A stretch of DNA of 64,000 nucleotides from Deltaproteobacteria bacterium. Lineage in GTDB: Bacteria; Desulfobacterota; Binatia; UTPRO1. The notes beneath the pieces are model-generated. The model was not told the origin of the DNA, searched no databases, and saw only the letters and a program-made list of their open reading frames with translations. Each line of letters opens with the position of its first letter. Within the stretch, counting starts at the first letter, position 1. Below are positions 35,515-44,241 of the stretch, piece after piece. The position numbers were made by a program, and so were the translations under genes. Where the stretch lies: assembly GCA_020852955.1 (NCBI GenBank), contig JADYZW010000064.1, forward strand, positions 56,295 through 120,294. The letters are read 5' to 3'.

Positions 35515-35778
35515 TCAATCCGGAAACTCCGCCAACAGATCCGCGTCGGTGTGCGTCGACCGCAATCCCTTCGGCGAGATCTTGAACACGTCGGCCGCCT
35601 TCCAGTGCAGGTACCGGTTCTGCTCGAGCCACTGCACGTGCGGCGCCAGGGCCTCGTACCGCTCGCCGAGCCGCTCGACGAGGTGCTGACGGGTGTGCAG
35701 GAACGGCATGTCCTTGTTGGCGTCGTTCGCCTGACGGTACTCCTTCAGAAGGCGCCGCCTGATCGTGTTGTCGGTCAT
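35515..35778 (-). CDS. Small protein, winged-helix-like
   Basis: An 87-residue basic protein that I do not recognise. It begins TDNTIRRRLLKEYRQAND. A helix pair (HLVERLGERYEALAPHVQWLEQNRYLHWK) is followed by a beta-like VFKISPKGLRSTH, which resembles the recognition-helix-plus-wing ending of small winged-helix proteins, where a final 'IT.KG' strand is common. It could be a local regulator. An AGGGAGGA lies 13 bases before the ATG. The neighbours are a GT4 upstream and a sulfatase-like gene 26 bases downstream. Confidence 0.6.
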   Translation of the reverse strand: MTDNTIRRRLLKEYRQANDANKDMPFLHTRQHLVERLGERYEALAPHVQWLEQNRYLHWKAADVFKISPKGLRSTHTDADLLAEFPD

Positions 35779-35869
35779 CGGTTCGTGTCGATCCTCCCTG
35801 AGCATGCCCCGCCGCGACGTGGGCGGGTACCCTTGCCATCGTCGCGCGGAGGGGCGCAAGGCCCCCCGC

Positions 35870-37087
35870 TCAACGTCCGAGCGACGCCATCGGCCCCGCC
35901 GGCACGTCCTCGCCGCGCCCCGTCGGCGCGCGCCGTCCGAGGAGGGACGCCTCGTAGACCGCCGCCGTCGCACGCGCCATCTCGGCCGCGCCGAGCCCGC
36001 GCTCGGCCCGCGCCCGCGCCGCGGCCCCGGCGCTCCGCAGGCGGCCGCGGTCGTCGAGGAGCGCGAGCGCGGCGGCGGCGAACGCCGCGGCATCGCCCCC
36101 GGGCACGACGGCCCCGGTCGCGCCGTCGACGACGAACTCGTCGATCCCGGGCACGCGCGTCGCCACGATCGGCCGGGCCGCGGCCATGGCTGCCGGCACG
36201 AGGTCGAGCGACGGACATTCGGGGGCACCGGCGAGGCAGAGCATCGCGAGCTGGCCGAGCACGGGCATCGGGTCGTCGCCGACCCGCGCGACCGTCATCA
36301 CCGGCCCGAACGCCGCGACGCGCGGATCGGCGGGGGGCGCCGGCGCGCCGGCGTTCGCGCCGTCCTCGAGCCACACGAACCGTGCGGCCGGATGCCGCGC
36401 CGCGATCCGCACGGCCGCCGCCCCGAAAAGACGCCGCCCCGCCTCGCCGCCGCCGGCGCCGCCGATCACGAACGGGCGATGCCACACGCGATCGCGGAGC
36501 CCGTCGAGCACGCCCGGGGGATGCGGGCCATCGAGGTCCACGCCGTCGTACACCACCCGCACCCGCCCCGCCGACAGATTGGCTTCCGCGCCGATCGCCG
36601 CGGCGTGGGCGCGCGTGTTGGCGAGGACCGCCGTCGCGCCGCGATAGATGCGGTGCAGCAACGTCCGCACCCGGCGCCGTTCGCGCGGATCGTCGGCCCG
36701 ACTCGACACGATCACGACCGGAATGCCGGCCAGCCGCGCCGCGAACGCCCCGTACGCCGCCCCGGCTGGAAGGATCGCGTGCACGAGGTCGACGCCGTCG
36801 CGGCGCAACGCGCGCGCCAGGGCCACGAGCCGCCCCGGCTCATACGCGTGCCGGCGCGGCAGCGCCGTGACCGGCACGCCGAGGGCCTCGAAACGCGCGG
36901 CCGTCGGCGGCGCCGCGCCGGCCATCACGTAGACGTGCGCGCGGTGTCGCCCGGCCCCGAGCCCCCGCACGAGGTCCACGACGTGGCGCGCGGCGCTCGG
37001 GCGGCCGAGCGTGCCGACCACGAGCGCGACGGATATCCTCCCGCCCGCGATCGGCCAGGCGCTCGGGATGCCGGGGGGATGGCGCAC
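35870..37087 (-). CDS. GT4 family glycosyltransferase
   Basis: A 405-residue GT-B enzyme. ISVALVVGTLGRPSAARHVVDLVRGL forms the first Rossmann unit; NTRAHAAAIG and VRVVYDGVDLDG are typical of GT4 linkers. The donor-site segment is APECPSLDLVPAAMAAARPIVAT, where the usual ExFG/ESFGL is ECPSLDLVP; the second Glu of the EX7E motif seems replaced. It is Ala/Arg-rich, reflecting base composition. The gene follows the nucleotide-sugar dehydrogenase by 13 bases. Confidence 0.8.
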   Translation of the reverse strand: MRHPPGIPSAWPIAGGRISVALVVGTLGRPSAARHVVDLVRGLGAGRHRAHVYVMAGAAPPTAARFEALGVPVTALPRRHAYEPGRLVALARALRRDGVDLVHAILPAGAAYGAFAARLAGIPVVIVSSRADDPRERRRVRTLLHRIYRGATAVLANTRAHAAAIGAEANLSAGRVRVVYDGVDLDGPHPPGVLDGLRDRVWHRPFVIGGAGGGEAGRRLFGAAAVRIAARHPAARFVWLEDGANAGAPAPPADPRVAAFGPVMTVARVGDDPMPVLGQLAMLCLAGAPECPSLDLVPAAMAAARPIVATRVPGIDEFVVDGATGAVVPGGDAAAFAAAALALLDDRGRLRSAGAAARARAERGLGAAEMARATAAVYEASLLGRRAPTGRGEDVPAGPMASLGR

Positions 37088-37100
37088 GCGCCGCGACGCC

Positions 37101-38396
37101 TCAGAGGCGAATGATGTTCCCGCCGATGAAGTCGCGCAGCGCGTTCCGCGTATCGACGATCATCGGCGCCAGGTGGACGATCTCCGGGTAGTTGAAACAG
37201 CCGTGGTCGGTGAGCAGCACCACGCAGTCGGTGCCTGCCTCCAGGGCTTCCCGCACGGGCAGGTGGCTCATCTCCATGCCCTCTTCCCGGATCGTCGGCG
37301 CGTAGGGGTCGCTGTAGGTGACCTTCGCTCCCTTGTCCACGAGCATCTTGATGACGTGCAGCGCGGGCGACTCGCGCACGTCGTTCACGTCGCGCTTGTA
37401 CGCCACGCCGAGGACGTGGACGCGCGAGTTCCGCACCGCTTTGCCGTCGTTGTTCAGCGCGTCGGTCACCTTGTCCACGACGAACTTCGGCATCGCCTCA
37501 TTGATCTGACCGGCGAGCTCGATGAAGCGCGGCTCGAAGCCGTTCATCTTCGCCTTCCAGCCGAGATAGAACGGATCGATCGGAATGCAATGCCCGCCGA
37601 GGCCCGGACCCGGGTAGAACGGCATGAACCCGAACGGCTTGGTCGCGGCCGCGTCGATCACCTCCCACACGTTGATCCCGAGCTTCGCCGACATCAGCGC
37701 CAGCTCGTTCACGAGGCCGATGTTGACGCTGCGGAACGTGTTCTCCAGGAGCTTGACCATCTCGGCGACGCGCGTGGACGAGACCGGCACGACCGAGTCG
37801 ATGCTCTGCTCGTACAGCGTCTTCGCCACCTGCGTACACTGCGCGGTGACGCCGCCGACGACCTTGGGGATGTTGCGCGTCTGGTACTGCTTGTTGCCCG
37901 GATCGATGCGCTCGGGCGAGAAGGCCAGGAAGAAGTCGTGCCCGACCTTGAGGCCGGCCTCCTCGAGCGCCGGGAGGACGACCTCGTCGGTCGTGCCGGG
38001 ATACGTCGTCGACTCGAGGATCACGAGCTGCCCCGGACGGATGTACTTCTTGATCTCGCCGACCGCGGCCAGAATGAACGTCATGTCCGGATCCTTGGTC
38101 TTCCGGAGCGGCGTCGGCACGCAGATGTTGATCGTGTCGCAGTCGGCGATGACCGAGAAGTCGTTGGTCGCCACGAGTCGTCCGGTCGCGACGAGCGACG
38201 CGATCTCCTCGTCCGCCGTGTCGACGATGTACGACGTGCCGGCGTTCACCGCGTCGACCTTCCGCTGGTCGACGTCGATGCCGACGGCCCGGAAGCCTGC
38301 GTGCGCGAACTCGATCGCGAGCGGCAGGCCGACGTAGCCGAGCCCGATGACGCCCGTACGCGCCTTGCGGCTGTGAATCTTCTCCAACAACTCCAT
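37101..38396 (-). CDS. Nucleotide-sugar (UDP-type) dehydrogenase
   Basis: A 431-residue UDP-glucose/GDP-mannose dehydrogenase-family enzyme making a uronic-acid sugar nucleotide. Rossmann motif TGVIGLGYVGLPLA, ICVPTPLRK, ESTTYPGTTDE, and the substrate loop FYPGPGLGGHCIPIDPFYL fit the WecC/WbpA (UDP-HexNAc 6-dehydrogenase) branch, in which GxGxGGHCIPxDP replaces the single-Cys PGxGxGGxCxPKD. GVAYKRDVNDVRESPA is the conserved C-terminal NAD segment. A strong ribosome binding site (GAGGAGG) lies 5-6 bases upstream. It heads the second block after a terminator and a perfect inverted repeat. Confidence 0.92.
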   Translation of the reverse strand: MELLEKIHSRKARTGVIGLGYVGLPLAIEFAHAGFRAVGIDVDQRKVDAVNAGTSYIVDTADEEIASLVATGRLVATNDFSVIADCDTINICVPTPLRKTKDPDMTFILAAVGEIKKYIRPGQLVILESTTYPGTTDEVVLPALEEAGLKVGHDFFLAFSPERIDPGNKQYQTRNIPKVVGGVTAQCTQVAKTLYEQSIDSVVPVSSTRVAEMVKLLENTFRSVNIGLVNELALMSAKLGINVWEVIDAAATKPFGFMPFYPGPGLGGHCIPIDPFYLGWKAKMNGFEPRFIELAGQINEAMPKFVVDKVTDALNNDGKAVRNSRVHVLGVAYKRDVNDVRESPALHVIKMLVDKGAKVTYSDPYAPTIREEGMEMSHLPVREALEAGTDCVVLLTDHGCFNYPEIVHLAPMIVDTRNALRDFIGGNIIRL

Positions 38397-38416
38397 GGAA
38401 GCCTCCTCGGAGATCC

Positions 38417-38432
38417 GACGGCTGGAGCCGTC
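38417..38432. promoter_or_regulatory. Perfect inverted repeat in the leader of the dehydrogenase gene
   Basis: GACGGCT and AGCCGTC arms of 7 bases flank a 2-base centre. It lies 21-36 bases before the dehydrogenase ATG. It could be an operator or a short hairpin in the leader. Confidence 0.4.
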
Positions 38433-38465
38433 ACGATAGAGGAAAGGGGCGGCGCCGACGACCGC

Positions 38466-38502
38466 AAAAACGCCACCGCGGCGCGGCCCTATAGCGCCGC
38501 GG
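38466..38502 (-). terminator. Terminator after the COG0523 gene
   Basis: On the minus strand a perfect 9-base stem CCGCGGCGC / GCGCCGCGG (38502-38494 and 38484-38476) with a 9-base loop is followed, after 5 bases, by TTTTT (38470-38466). It begins 11 bases past the stop of the GTPase gene and closes the first polysaccharide block. Confidence 0.62.
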
Positions 38503-38512
38503 GTCCGCGAGG

Positions 38513-39448
38513 TCAGCGCTCGCAGGCGGCAAGCGCCGCAACGACGGCGTCGCGATGGCGGTCCACCCCGCGGCCGATGAAGACGGCCTCGGTCTCGCCG
38601 TCGCCCTCGAGCTTCACCCAGCCGAGGTCGACGCGGCCGCACACTACGTTGAAGACGCGATGCCACTCGCGCTCGGCGAGGCGGACGACGCCCTTGGCGC
38701 GGATCACCTCCGCCGGCAGCTCGTGAAGCACCCGCTCGAACGCGTCCTGCTCCAGCGGACGGCGGCCGCGGTAGACGAAGGACCCGAATCCGTCGCGGGC
38801 AAGGTGCGCGGACGCCGCTCGCGGCGCGCGTCCGACCCGCGCCCGGTGCCGGGCGACGTCGGTCGCGAACAGCACGTCGGCGTCGACGGCGCCGTGCAGG
38901 CTCACGAGCTGGAGCGCGCGCGGGTTCATCCGCGCGAGCCGCGCCCGCACCCGCGCCAGCGCTTCCGACCCGATCAGATCGGCCTTGCTGACGACCAGGA
39001 AGTCGGCGGCCGCGATCTGCTCCGCCGCGACCTCGGCCTCGTCGAGAAAGCGCTCGACGTGCGCGGCATCCGCCACCGTGATGAGGGCGTCGAGCGCGAG
39101 GCCGGCGTTCTTCACCCGGTACGCGAGCGGCTCGGGATCGGCGAGGCCGGTCGACTCGATCACGATGAGGTCGGGACGGGCCGTCTCGATGATCTCCCGG
39201 ATCGCCAGATCGAAGCGGTACTCGTCGATCGAGCAGCAGATGCAGCCGCTCGAGAGCTCGACCATCTTCTCGACGTACTCGAGGCTCGTGACGATCCTTC
39301 CGTCGACGCCGATCTCCCCGATCTCGTTGACCACGAGGGCCACGCGCTTCCCGGCGAGGCCGTGGGACAGCGCGTGGGTGAGGAGCGTCGTCTTGCCGCT
39401 CCCGAGGAATCCCGTGAGGACGTCGACCGCGACCTGCCGCGCCGGCAT
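38513..39448 (-). CDS. COG0523-family metallochaperone GTPase (CobW-like)
   Basis: A 311-residue G3E GTPase. Walker A is GFLGSGKTTLL (residues 13-23), Walker B-type ESTGLADP follows, and the specificity motif is SKADL (in place of NKxD). The metal-binding CxCC motif is Cys69-Cys71-Cys72 in SGCICCSI. The C-terminal CobW_C domain includes VIRAKGVVRL. Members insert or deliver Zn, Co or Ni to client enzymes. It follows a metal-dependent phosphodiesterase gene by 7 bases, so supplying metal to the four alkaline-phosphatase-fold enzymes here is possible but speculative. Confidence 0.87.
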   Translation of the reverse strand: MPARQVAVDVLTGFLGSGKTTLLTHALSHGLAGKRVALVVNEIGEIGVDGRIVTSLEYVEKMVELSSGCICCSIDEYRFDLAIREIIETARPDLIVIESTGLADPEPLAYRVKNAGLALDALITVADAAHVERFLDEAEVAAEQIAAADFLVVSKADLIGSEALARVRARLARMNPRALQLVSLHGAVDADVLFATDVARHRARVGRAPRAASAHLARDGFGSFVYRGRRPLEQDAFERVLHELPAEVIRAKGVVRLAEREWHRVFNVVCGRVDLGWVKLEGDGETEAVFIGRGVDRHRDAVVAALAACER

Positions 39449-39455
39449 CGCGGCC

Positions 39456-40844
39456 CTACGCGACGAGCGACGCGCCGATCATGTCTGCGGGAACGGGCTC
39501 GCCGAGAAGCCGCAGGATCGTCGGGGCGACGTCGTAGATGGCGAGATCGGCGAGGTCGCCCGTGACGGGCGAGGCACCGTCCAGGGCGGCGAGCGCGAAC
39601 ACGCCGAACCAGTCGTGGTTGGCTTCGTCGGGGCCGGTGTCGTTCTCGAAGGTGTGGATGCGGCCCATGCCCACCGCGCCCACGGAGCGCCACGCGAGGT
39701 CCCCGAAGTAGACGAGCAGATCGGGCGCGACGCCACGCACATCGCGGTAGATCTCCTCCGGGCGGAAGGCCCGGGAGCGGAGCGGTCGGCCGTGATCGTC
39801 GGTGATCGCGGCGATGCCCGCGATGAGCTCGTCGCGCACCCGTTCGTAGTCGCCGGGATCCACGACGCCCTCGGGCTCCCGTCCCTTCACGTTCATGAAG
39901 CAGCGGCCGTAGTAGCCGCCGTCGCCCCAGGCGCGCGTACGGCGCCAGTCGATGGCGACCTTTCCGATCGGCGTCGGCGTGGCCGGCGGATTCCGGAGCG
40001 TGAGGTGGCCCTCGCGGATCAGCCACTCGTTGAAGCAGATGCCGCCGTCCATGCGCTTCGACCCGTGGTCGGAGACCACGAGCACGATCGTGTCCCGGGG
40101 CACGAGGTCGAGGAGCGCCGCGAGCTCCCCATCGAGATGGCGATAGTAGTCGCGAACGGCGTGCTCGAAGGGATTCCCGGGCTCGTACTTGCGGTGCTCC
40201 GGGTCCATGAAGCTCCAGAACCCGTGGTGAAGCCTATCGAGGCCCATCTCGACCAGCACGAAGAAGTCCCAGGGACGCGTCTTCGCGAGGTGGCGCGCGA
40301 CCGCCCAGTGCTTGCGGGTCTTCGCATACACACGCTCGAGGAGCGCCAGTTTGTCGGCCGTCCGGAAATCGTCGACGTCGAGGACGTAGCCCCCGGACAC
40401 CGCCTCGACCTCCGCCTTCAACGTCTCCGGGTAGGTGTACGCGGCCCGGGTGGACGGCGTGAGGAAGCACGTCACCATGTCGCCGACGATCGGGCGCGGC
40501 GGATACGTCTGCGGCACGCCGAGGACGATCGAGCGCTTGCCGCGCGCCCCGAGGAGGTCCCATACTCTCGGCACGCGCACGTGCGTCGCGTTGGCGAAGG
40601 CGTAGCCGTCGTAGGAATGGTCCTTGCGGTTGCGAAATCCGTAGCAGCCGAGCTGGCCGGGATCCCGACTCGCCATCATCGCCGTCCAGGCGGGGACCGT
40701 GATCGGCGGGTTCGTGCTCAGCAGACGGCCGTGCGCGCCGCGGTCGAGGAGGCCGGCGAGGGTCGGCATCTCCGGCCGGAAGCGGTCGAAGAGGAGGTGG
40801 GGCGGCGCCGAGTCCAACCCGACCACGAGAACCCTACGACCCAC
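39456..40844 (-). CDS. Alkaline phosphatase-superfamily phosphodiesterase
   Basis: A 462-residue soluble protein. VLVVGLDSAPPHLLFD holds the first metal ligand, the nucleophile position is Thr in NPPITVPAWTAMMASRDPGQLG, and VVSDHGSKRMDGG the second metal site. ANHDWFGVFAL is the last His-bearing segment. No signal peptide or helix is seen. It is related to the 31936-33615 protein. It lies between the flippase and the COG0523 GTPase, suggesting a cytoplasmic step in handling nucleotide- or lipid-linked sugars. Confidence 0.82.
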   Translation of the reverse strand: MGRRVLVVGLDSAPPHLLFDRFRPEMPTLAGLLDRGAHGRLLSTNPPITVPAWTAMMASRDPGQLGCYGFRNRKDHSYDGYAFANATHVRVPRVWDLLGARGKRSIVLGVPQTYPPRPIVGDMVTCFLTPSTRAAYTYPETLKAEVEAVSGGYVLDVDDFRTADKLALLERVYAKTRKHWAVARHLAKTRPWDFFVLVEMGLDRLHHGFWSFMDPEHRKYEPGNPFEHAVRDYYRHLDGELAALLDLVPRDTIVLVVSDHGSKRMDGGICFNEWLIREGHLTLRNPPATPTPIGKVAIDWRRTRAWGDGGYYGRCFMNVKGREPEGVVDPGDYERVRDELIAGIAAITDDHGRPLRSRAFRPEEIYRDVRGVAPDLLVYFGDLAWRSVGAVGMGRIHTFENDTGPDEANHDWFGVFALAALDGASPVTGDLADLAIYDVAPTILRLLGEPVPADMIGASLVA

Positions 40845-40865
40845 GTACCCTCCCCCGCGCGGGCG

Positions 40866-42203
40866 TCAGGGGGTTCCCGATCGCCGCAAGCGCGTGCCCG
40901 TCGCCATGAGGAGCTGACCATAGCGCGCGAGGTCGCCCGTGCCCACCAGCACCGTGTCCCGCACGCGGCGGCCCGACTCGCGCACGAACACCGCGAGCAG
41001 GATGCCCGCCGCGAGCGAGTACGAGATCGCGGTCGAGAGCGCCGCGCCGACGATGCCGAGCCGCGGGATCAGCAGCAGGTTCGCACCGGCGTTCACCGCG
41101 AGGGCCACCCCGGCGGCGACGATGTTGATCTGTTGACGGTTCCGGCTCGTGAAGTTACGGCTCAGAATCTGATACATCGAGATCATGATGATGCCCGGCA
41201 ACATCATGAACATCGGCGCGATCGCCGGCGCGTAGCGGCTGCCGTAGAACAGAACCATGAGCTGGCTGCCGACGCCGGCGTAGAAGACGGCCGCGACGAG
41301 GGTCGCAAAGAGGGTGTGCCGGCACGTGACGGCGGTCCGCTCGTGCGCCGCCTGATCCGACGAGCCGGCGAGCTTCGGGAAGATGACGGTGCCGATCGCG
41401 TCCGGGATCTGCAGGATCGGGTTCGTCATGTTGACCGCGATCGAGTAGAACGCGACCTGCTCCGGAGTCAGGAGCAGCGCGATCAGGTAGAGGTCGATGC
41501 GGTAGTGGAGGTGGGCGGCGAGCGTCTGGGCGTACGACTTGGCGCCGAAGCTCAGCGTGCCGCGCCCGACGCGCTGATTCCAGCGGAGCCCGAACGGCGC
41601 GACGCGATAGCACTGGATCAGCAACCAGAGATTGCAGGTCGCCAGGACCGAGACCTGCGACACGAGCGCCTCCCAGAGCTTGCCGTGGGCGAGCAGCAGC
41701 GCCGTCGCGATGCCGACGAAACTGAGGACCGCCTTGATGATCGACTGCAGATTGTAGGCGCCGAAGGCCTCGACCGCCTGCAGGATCGCCATGAAGTAGC
41801 TCTCGATCAGGAGGAACGGCACCAGCACGAGCGCCAGCCAGACGTACGACCACGGCGCGCCGTCGACGAACGGGTCGATGATCCAGTGGCCCGCCACGGA
41901 ACACGCCGCGAGCACCGCGAGCGACACCACGAACGTCAGCACCAGCGAGTTCGATGCGACCGTGGACACCGGCACGTTGGCTCGCCGCACATAATAGACG
42001 TTCGCCTGCGCCACGCCCATCTTCGCGAATGTCACGAGCGTCTGCGGCAACGTGATCAGCAGCGTGAAGAGCCCGCGGTCGTGTGGACCGAGCACCCGCG
42101 CCGTGATGATGCCGGCGCCGAAGCCGAAGACGACGAGCATGAACCGGGAGCCGATCAGCCCGGCGATGTCGCGCACCATGTTGCCGCTCGCCGTGCGCTT
42201 CAC
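40866..42203 (-). CDS. Polysaccharide flippase (Wzx/MATE-like)
   Basis: A 445-residue membrane protein with about 12 helices of the MOP superfamily. The N-terminal segment RDIAGLIGSRFMLVVFGFGAGIITARVLGPHDRG is typical of Wzx/RfbX flippases, and the central helices include FYSIAVNMTNPILQIPDAIGTVIFPKLAG. It should move lipid-linked repeat units to the periplasmic face. The GTG start overlaps the GT39 gene stop (GTGA). Confidence 0.87.
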   Translation of the reverse strand: MKRTASGNMVRDIAGLIGSRFMLVVFGFGAGIITARVLGPHDRGLFTLLITLPQTLVTFAKMGVAQANVYYVRRANVPVSTVASNSLVLTFVVSLAVLAACSVAGHWIIDPFVDGAPWSYVWLALVLVPFLLIESYFMAILQAVEAFGAYNLQSIIKAVLSFVGIATALLLAHGKLWEALVSQVSVLATCNLWLLIQCYRVAPFGLRWNQRVGRGTLSFGAKSYAQTLAAHLHYRIDLYLIALLLTPEQVAFYSIAVNMTNPILQIPDAIGTVIFPKLAGSSDQAAHERTAVTCRHTLFATLVAAVFYAGVGSQLMVLFYGSRYAPAIAPMFMMLPGIIMISMYQILSRNFTSRNRQQINIVAAGVALAVNAGANLLLIPRLGIVGAALSTAISYSLAAGILLAVFVRESGRRVRDTVLVGTGDLARYGQLLMATGTRLRRSGTP

Positions 42204-44134
42204 GATCCGCTCGCCGGGGACGCGGTCCCGTGGTTGGCGACGACCGGCCTGAGGCGCGCCGGCAGCTTGTAGACGGCGCCGCTCGGTCCGACCGCGACCT
42301 TCTCGGCCCCGGCGATCAGCTCGTCCCAGAGGCGGATCACGCGCGCGCCGACCGGATTGGCGGCGGCCTTCTCCTCCTCCGGCTCGCGCACCACGTGCGT
42401 GACCCCATACGGCGCGATCGCCGCCGCGAGATCGTCGACGCTGGCGAGCCGGCGGTAATCGATGGCGCCCTGCTCGAGGGGACTCGCCAGGACGAAGCGC
42501 CGGAGGACGTGGTAGGGGTGCGGGATCATCGCGAGGATGAGCACGTTGCCGTCGGCCGGCACCTCGCGATTCACGAGATCCCAGAGCGGATAGCGGCGCT
42601 CGTAGCGCCGCAGGAAGGCGTCCTCCGACAGTCGCCCGAGGGCGACGCGGAGGCTGTCGGGCGCGAGCGGCGCCGTCACACGGAGGGCCGTCACCCCCTG
42701 CCACAGAGCCGTCCCCGCGAGCGCGACGGTCACCGCCCGACGCGCGAGACGCCCCGAATCGCCGAGCGTGCGGAGCGCGTACACGGCGACCACCAGGAAG
42801 AGCGGCAGCGTGGGGTGGATGTAGCGCGGATGCGCCCACATGCCGAAGACGACCGCCGCGCCGTACGCGAGCCCGACTCCGGCCAGGATCCGCACCCGCG
42901 GGTCGCGGCGCACCAGCACGACGGCCGGAACGAACGCGAGCAGGAACGGGCCGACGTCGTACGCGAAGCGGCCGACGTTCTCGAACGCGTATGGCGCCAT
43001 CGTCGCGTCCCACGGGAAGCGGAGCGTCTCGCGCCACGAGCCGTACGCCCCGCCGCCGCGCTTCTCGGCATGGGCCTGCCGGTAGGCCGCGTAGTAGTCG
43101 TCGAGGCCGCGCGCCGCGGCGGCGCTCCAGTTGCGGCCGCCGAAGACGCCGTAGCCGAACGGGAAGATCGGGTTCCCGGTCGCAGCGGCGTTCCGCAGGT
43201 AACACGGCGATGCGACCACCATCGCCACGAGCCCGAACCCGATCGTCGCGCGCAGCGCGGGGACCCATCCGCCGCGGGCGCGCGCGATCACGAGCACCGT
43301 CACGCCGAGCAGCGCCGGCGCCAGCACGCCCATGAGCTTGGTGCCGGCCGCGAAGCCGCCCATGACGGCGGCGAGCGCGAGCCAGCCGCGATGACCGGAC
43401 TCGCGCCACGCGAGCACGCCGATCGTCGCCGTCACGACGTAGAGCGTGAGCGCGAACTCGACCCAGGCGCGAATCATCAGGGTCGCGGTGAACGGCATGC
43501 AGAAGAAGAGCAGCGCCGCCCACGCTCCGACCGTTCGTCCGAAGGCGCGGCGACCGAGCGCGAACACCGCCGCCGTCGCCAGCACGCCGAACGCGACGTT
43601 CACGAAGCGCGCCAGCACGTCGCCCCGCAGCACGAAGGCGGCGGCGAAGAGCATGTTCACGAGGTACTGCATGTACCCCCAGAAGCTCCACGGCGTCGGG
43701 ACGAAGCCGCCGGCCGCCGCGAACAGGCGCGGGTACACGAGCTGATACTTCGTCTGGTCGCCGCCGACGACCGGCGCCATGACGAGCACGCACTCGGTCG
43801 CGAAGAGCCCGAGCGCGAGCAGCACCGCCGCGCGCGCGCCGAGCGGGGCCGTCGCCGCGAAGCGGCCGAGCGCGCGGAGCCCGCGGACGCCGCCGCTCAC
43901 CGCTTCGCGCCTGCCCGTCCACGCCGCCGCGGCCAGCACGGCAACGAGCGCCGGCAGCCGAAGCAGGCCGAGGATCCCGAGCGCCACGGTCGCGTACGCG
44001 AGCAGGCCGAGGCCGAGGCCGAGGGCGAACACCGCCTCCTCGGCGCCGTCGGAGAACGGCACCGCCCGCAGACAACGCCGCCCGACGCCGTACAGGACCA
44101 CGAGCACCACGGCCAGGAGGATGGCGTCGAGCAT
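42200..44134 (-). CDS. GT39-type membrane glycosyltransferase (dolichyl-phosphate-mannose-protein mannosyltransferase-like)
   Basis: A 644-residue protein with about 12 hydrophobic helices followed by a ~140-residue soluble C-terminal tail. The first periplasmic loop contains APVVGGDQTKYQLVYPRLFAA, where an Asp early in the loop is the usual catalytic residue of GT-C enzymes. HPRYIHPTLPLFL resembles the helix-end motif in ArnT/PMT. It would use a polyprenyl-phosphate sugar made by a DPM-like enzyme, two of which are encoded in the locus. The ATG at 44134 overlaps a small membrane-protein stop (TGATG). Confidence 0.78.
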   Translation of the reverse strand: MLDAILLAVVLVVLYGVGRRCLRAVPFSDGAEEAVFALGLGLGLLAYATVALGILGLLRLPALVAVLAAAAWTGRREAVSGGVRGLRALGRFAATAPLGARAAVLLALGLFATECVLVMAPVVGGDQTKYQLVYPRLFAAAGGFVPTPWSFWGYMQYLVNMLFAAAFVLRGDVLARFVNVAFGVLATAAVFALGRRAFGRTVGAWAALLFFCMPFTATLMIRAWVEFALTLYVVTATIGVLAWRESGHRGWLALAAVMGGFAAGTKLMGVLAPALLGVTVLVIARARGGWVPALRATIGFGLVAMVVASPCYLRNAAATGNPIFPFGYGVFGGRNWSAAAARGLDDYYAAYRQAHAEKRGGGAYGSWRETLRFPWDATMAPYAFENVGRFAYDVGPFLLAFVPAVVLVRRDPRVRILAGVGLAYGAAVVFGMWAHPRYIHPTLPLFLVVAVYALRTLGDSGRLARRAVTVALAGTALWQGVTALRVTAPLAPDSLRVALGRLSEDAFLRRYERRYPLWDLVNREVPADGNVLILAMIPHPYHVLRRFVLASPLEQGAIDYRRLASVDDLAAAIAPYGVTHVVREPEEEKAAANPVGARVIRLWDELIAGAEKVAVGPSGAVYKLPARLRPVVANHGTASPASGS

Positions 44135-44241
44135 CAGCCCAGATAGCTCGCCGCGTAGACGGCGTACACCAGGACCGCCCATCCGAGCAGCGCCAGCCAG
44201 AGCGGCCGGGACGGTCGGGTGGCGGGCGCGTCAGTAGACAT
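44134..44241 (-). CDS. 35-residue single-helix membrane protein
   Basis: A short open frame starts at ATG 44241 and ends with TGA at 44136-44134, sharing one base with the start of the GT39 gene (TGATG) and overlapping the end of the methyltransferase gene by 11 bases. The peptide has a polar N-terminus (STDAPATRPSRP) and one helix (LWLALLGWAVLVYAVYAASYLG). The tight double overlap argues for a real gene translated by coupling. There is no clear ribosome binding site. It may be a small partner of the membrane glycosyltransferase. Confidence 0.55.
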   Translation of the reverse strand: MSTDAPATRPSRPLWLALLGWAVLVYAVYAASYLG

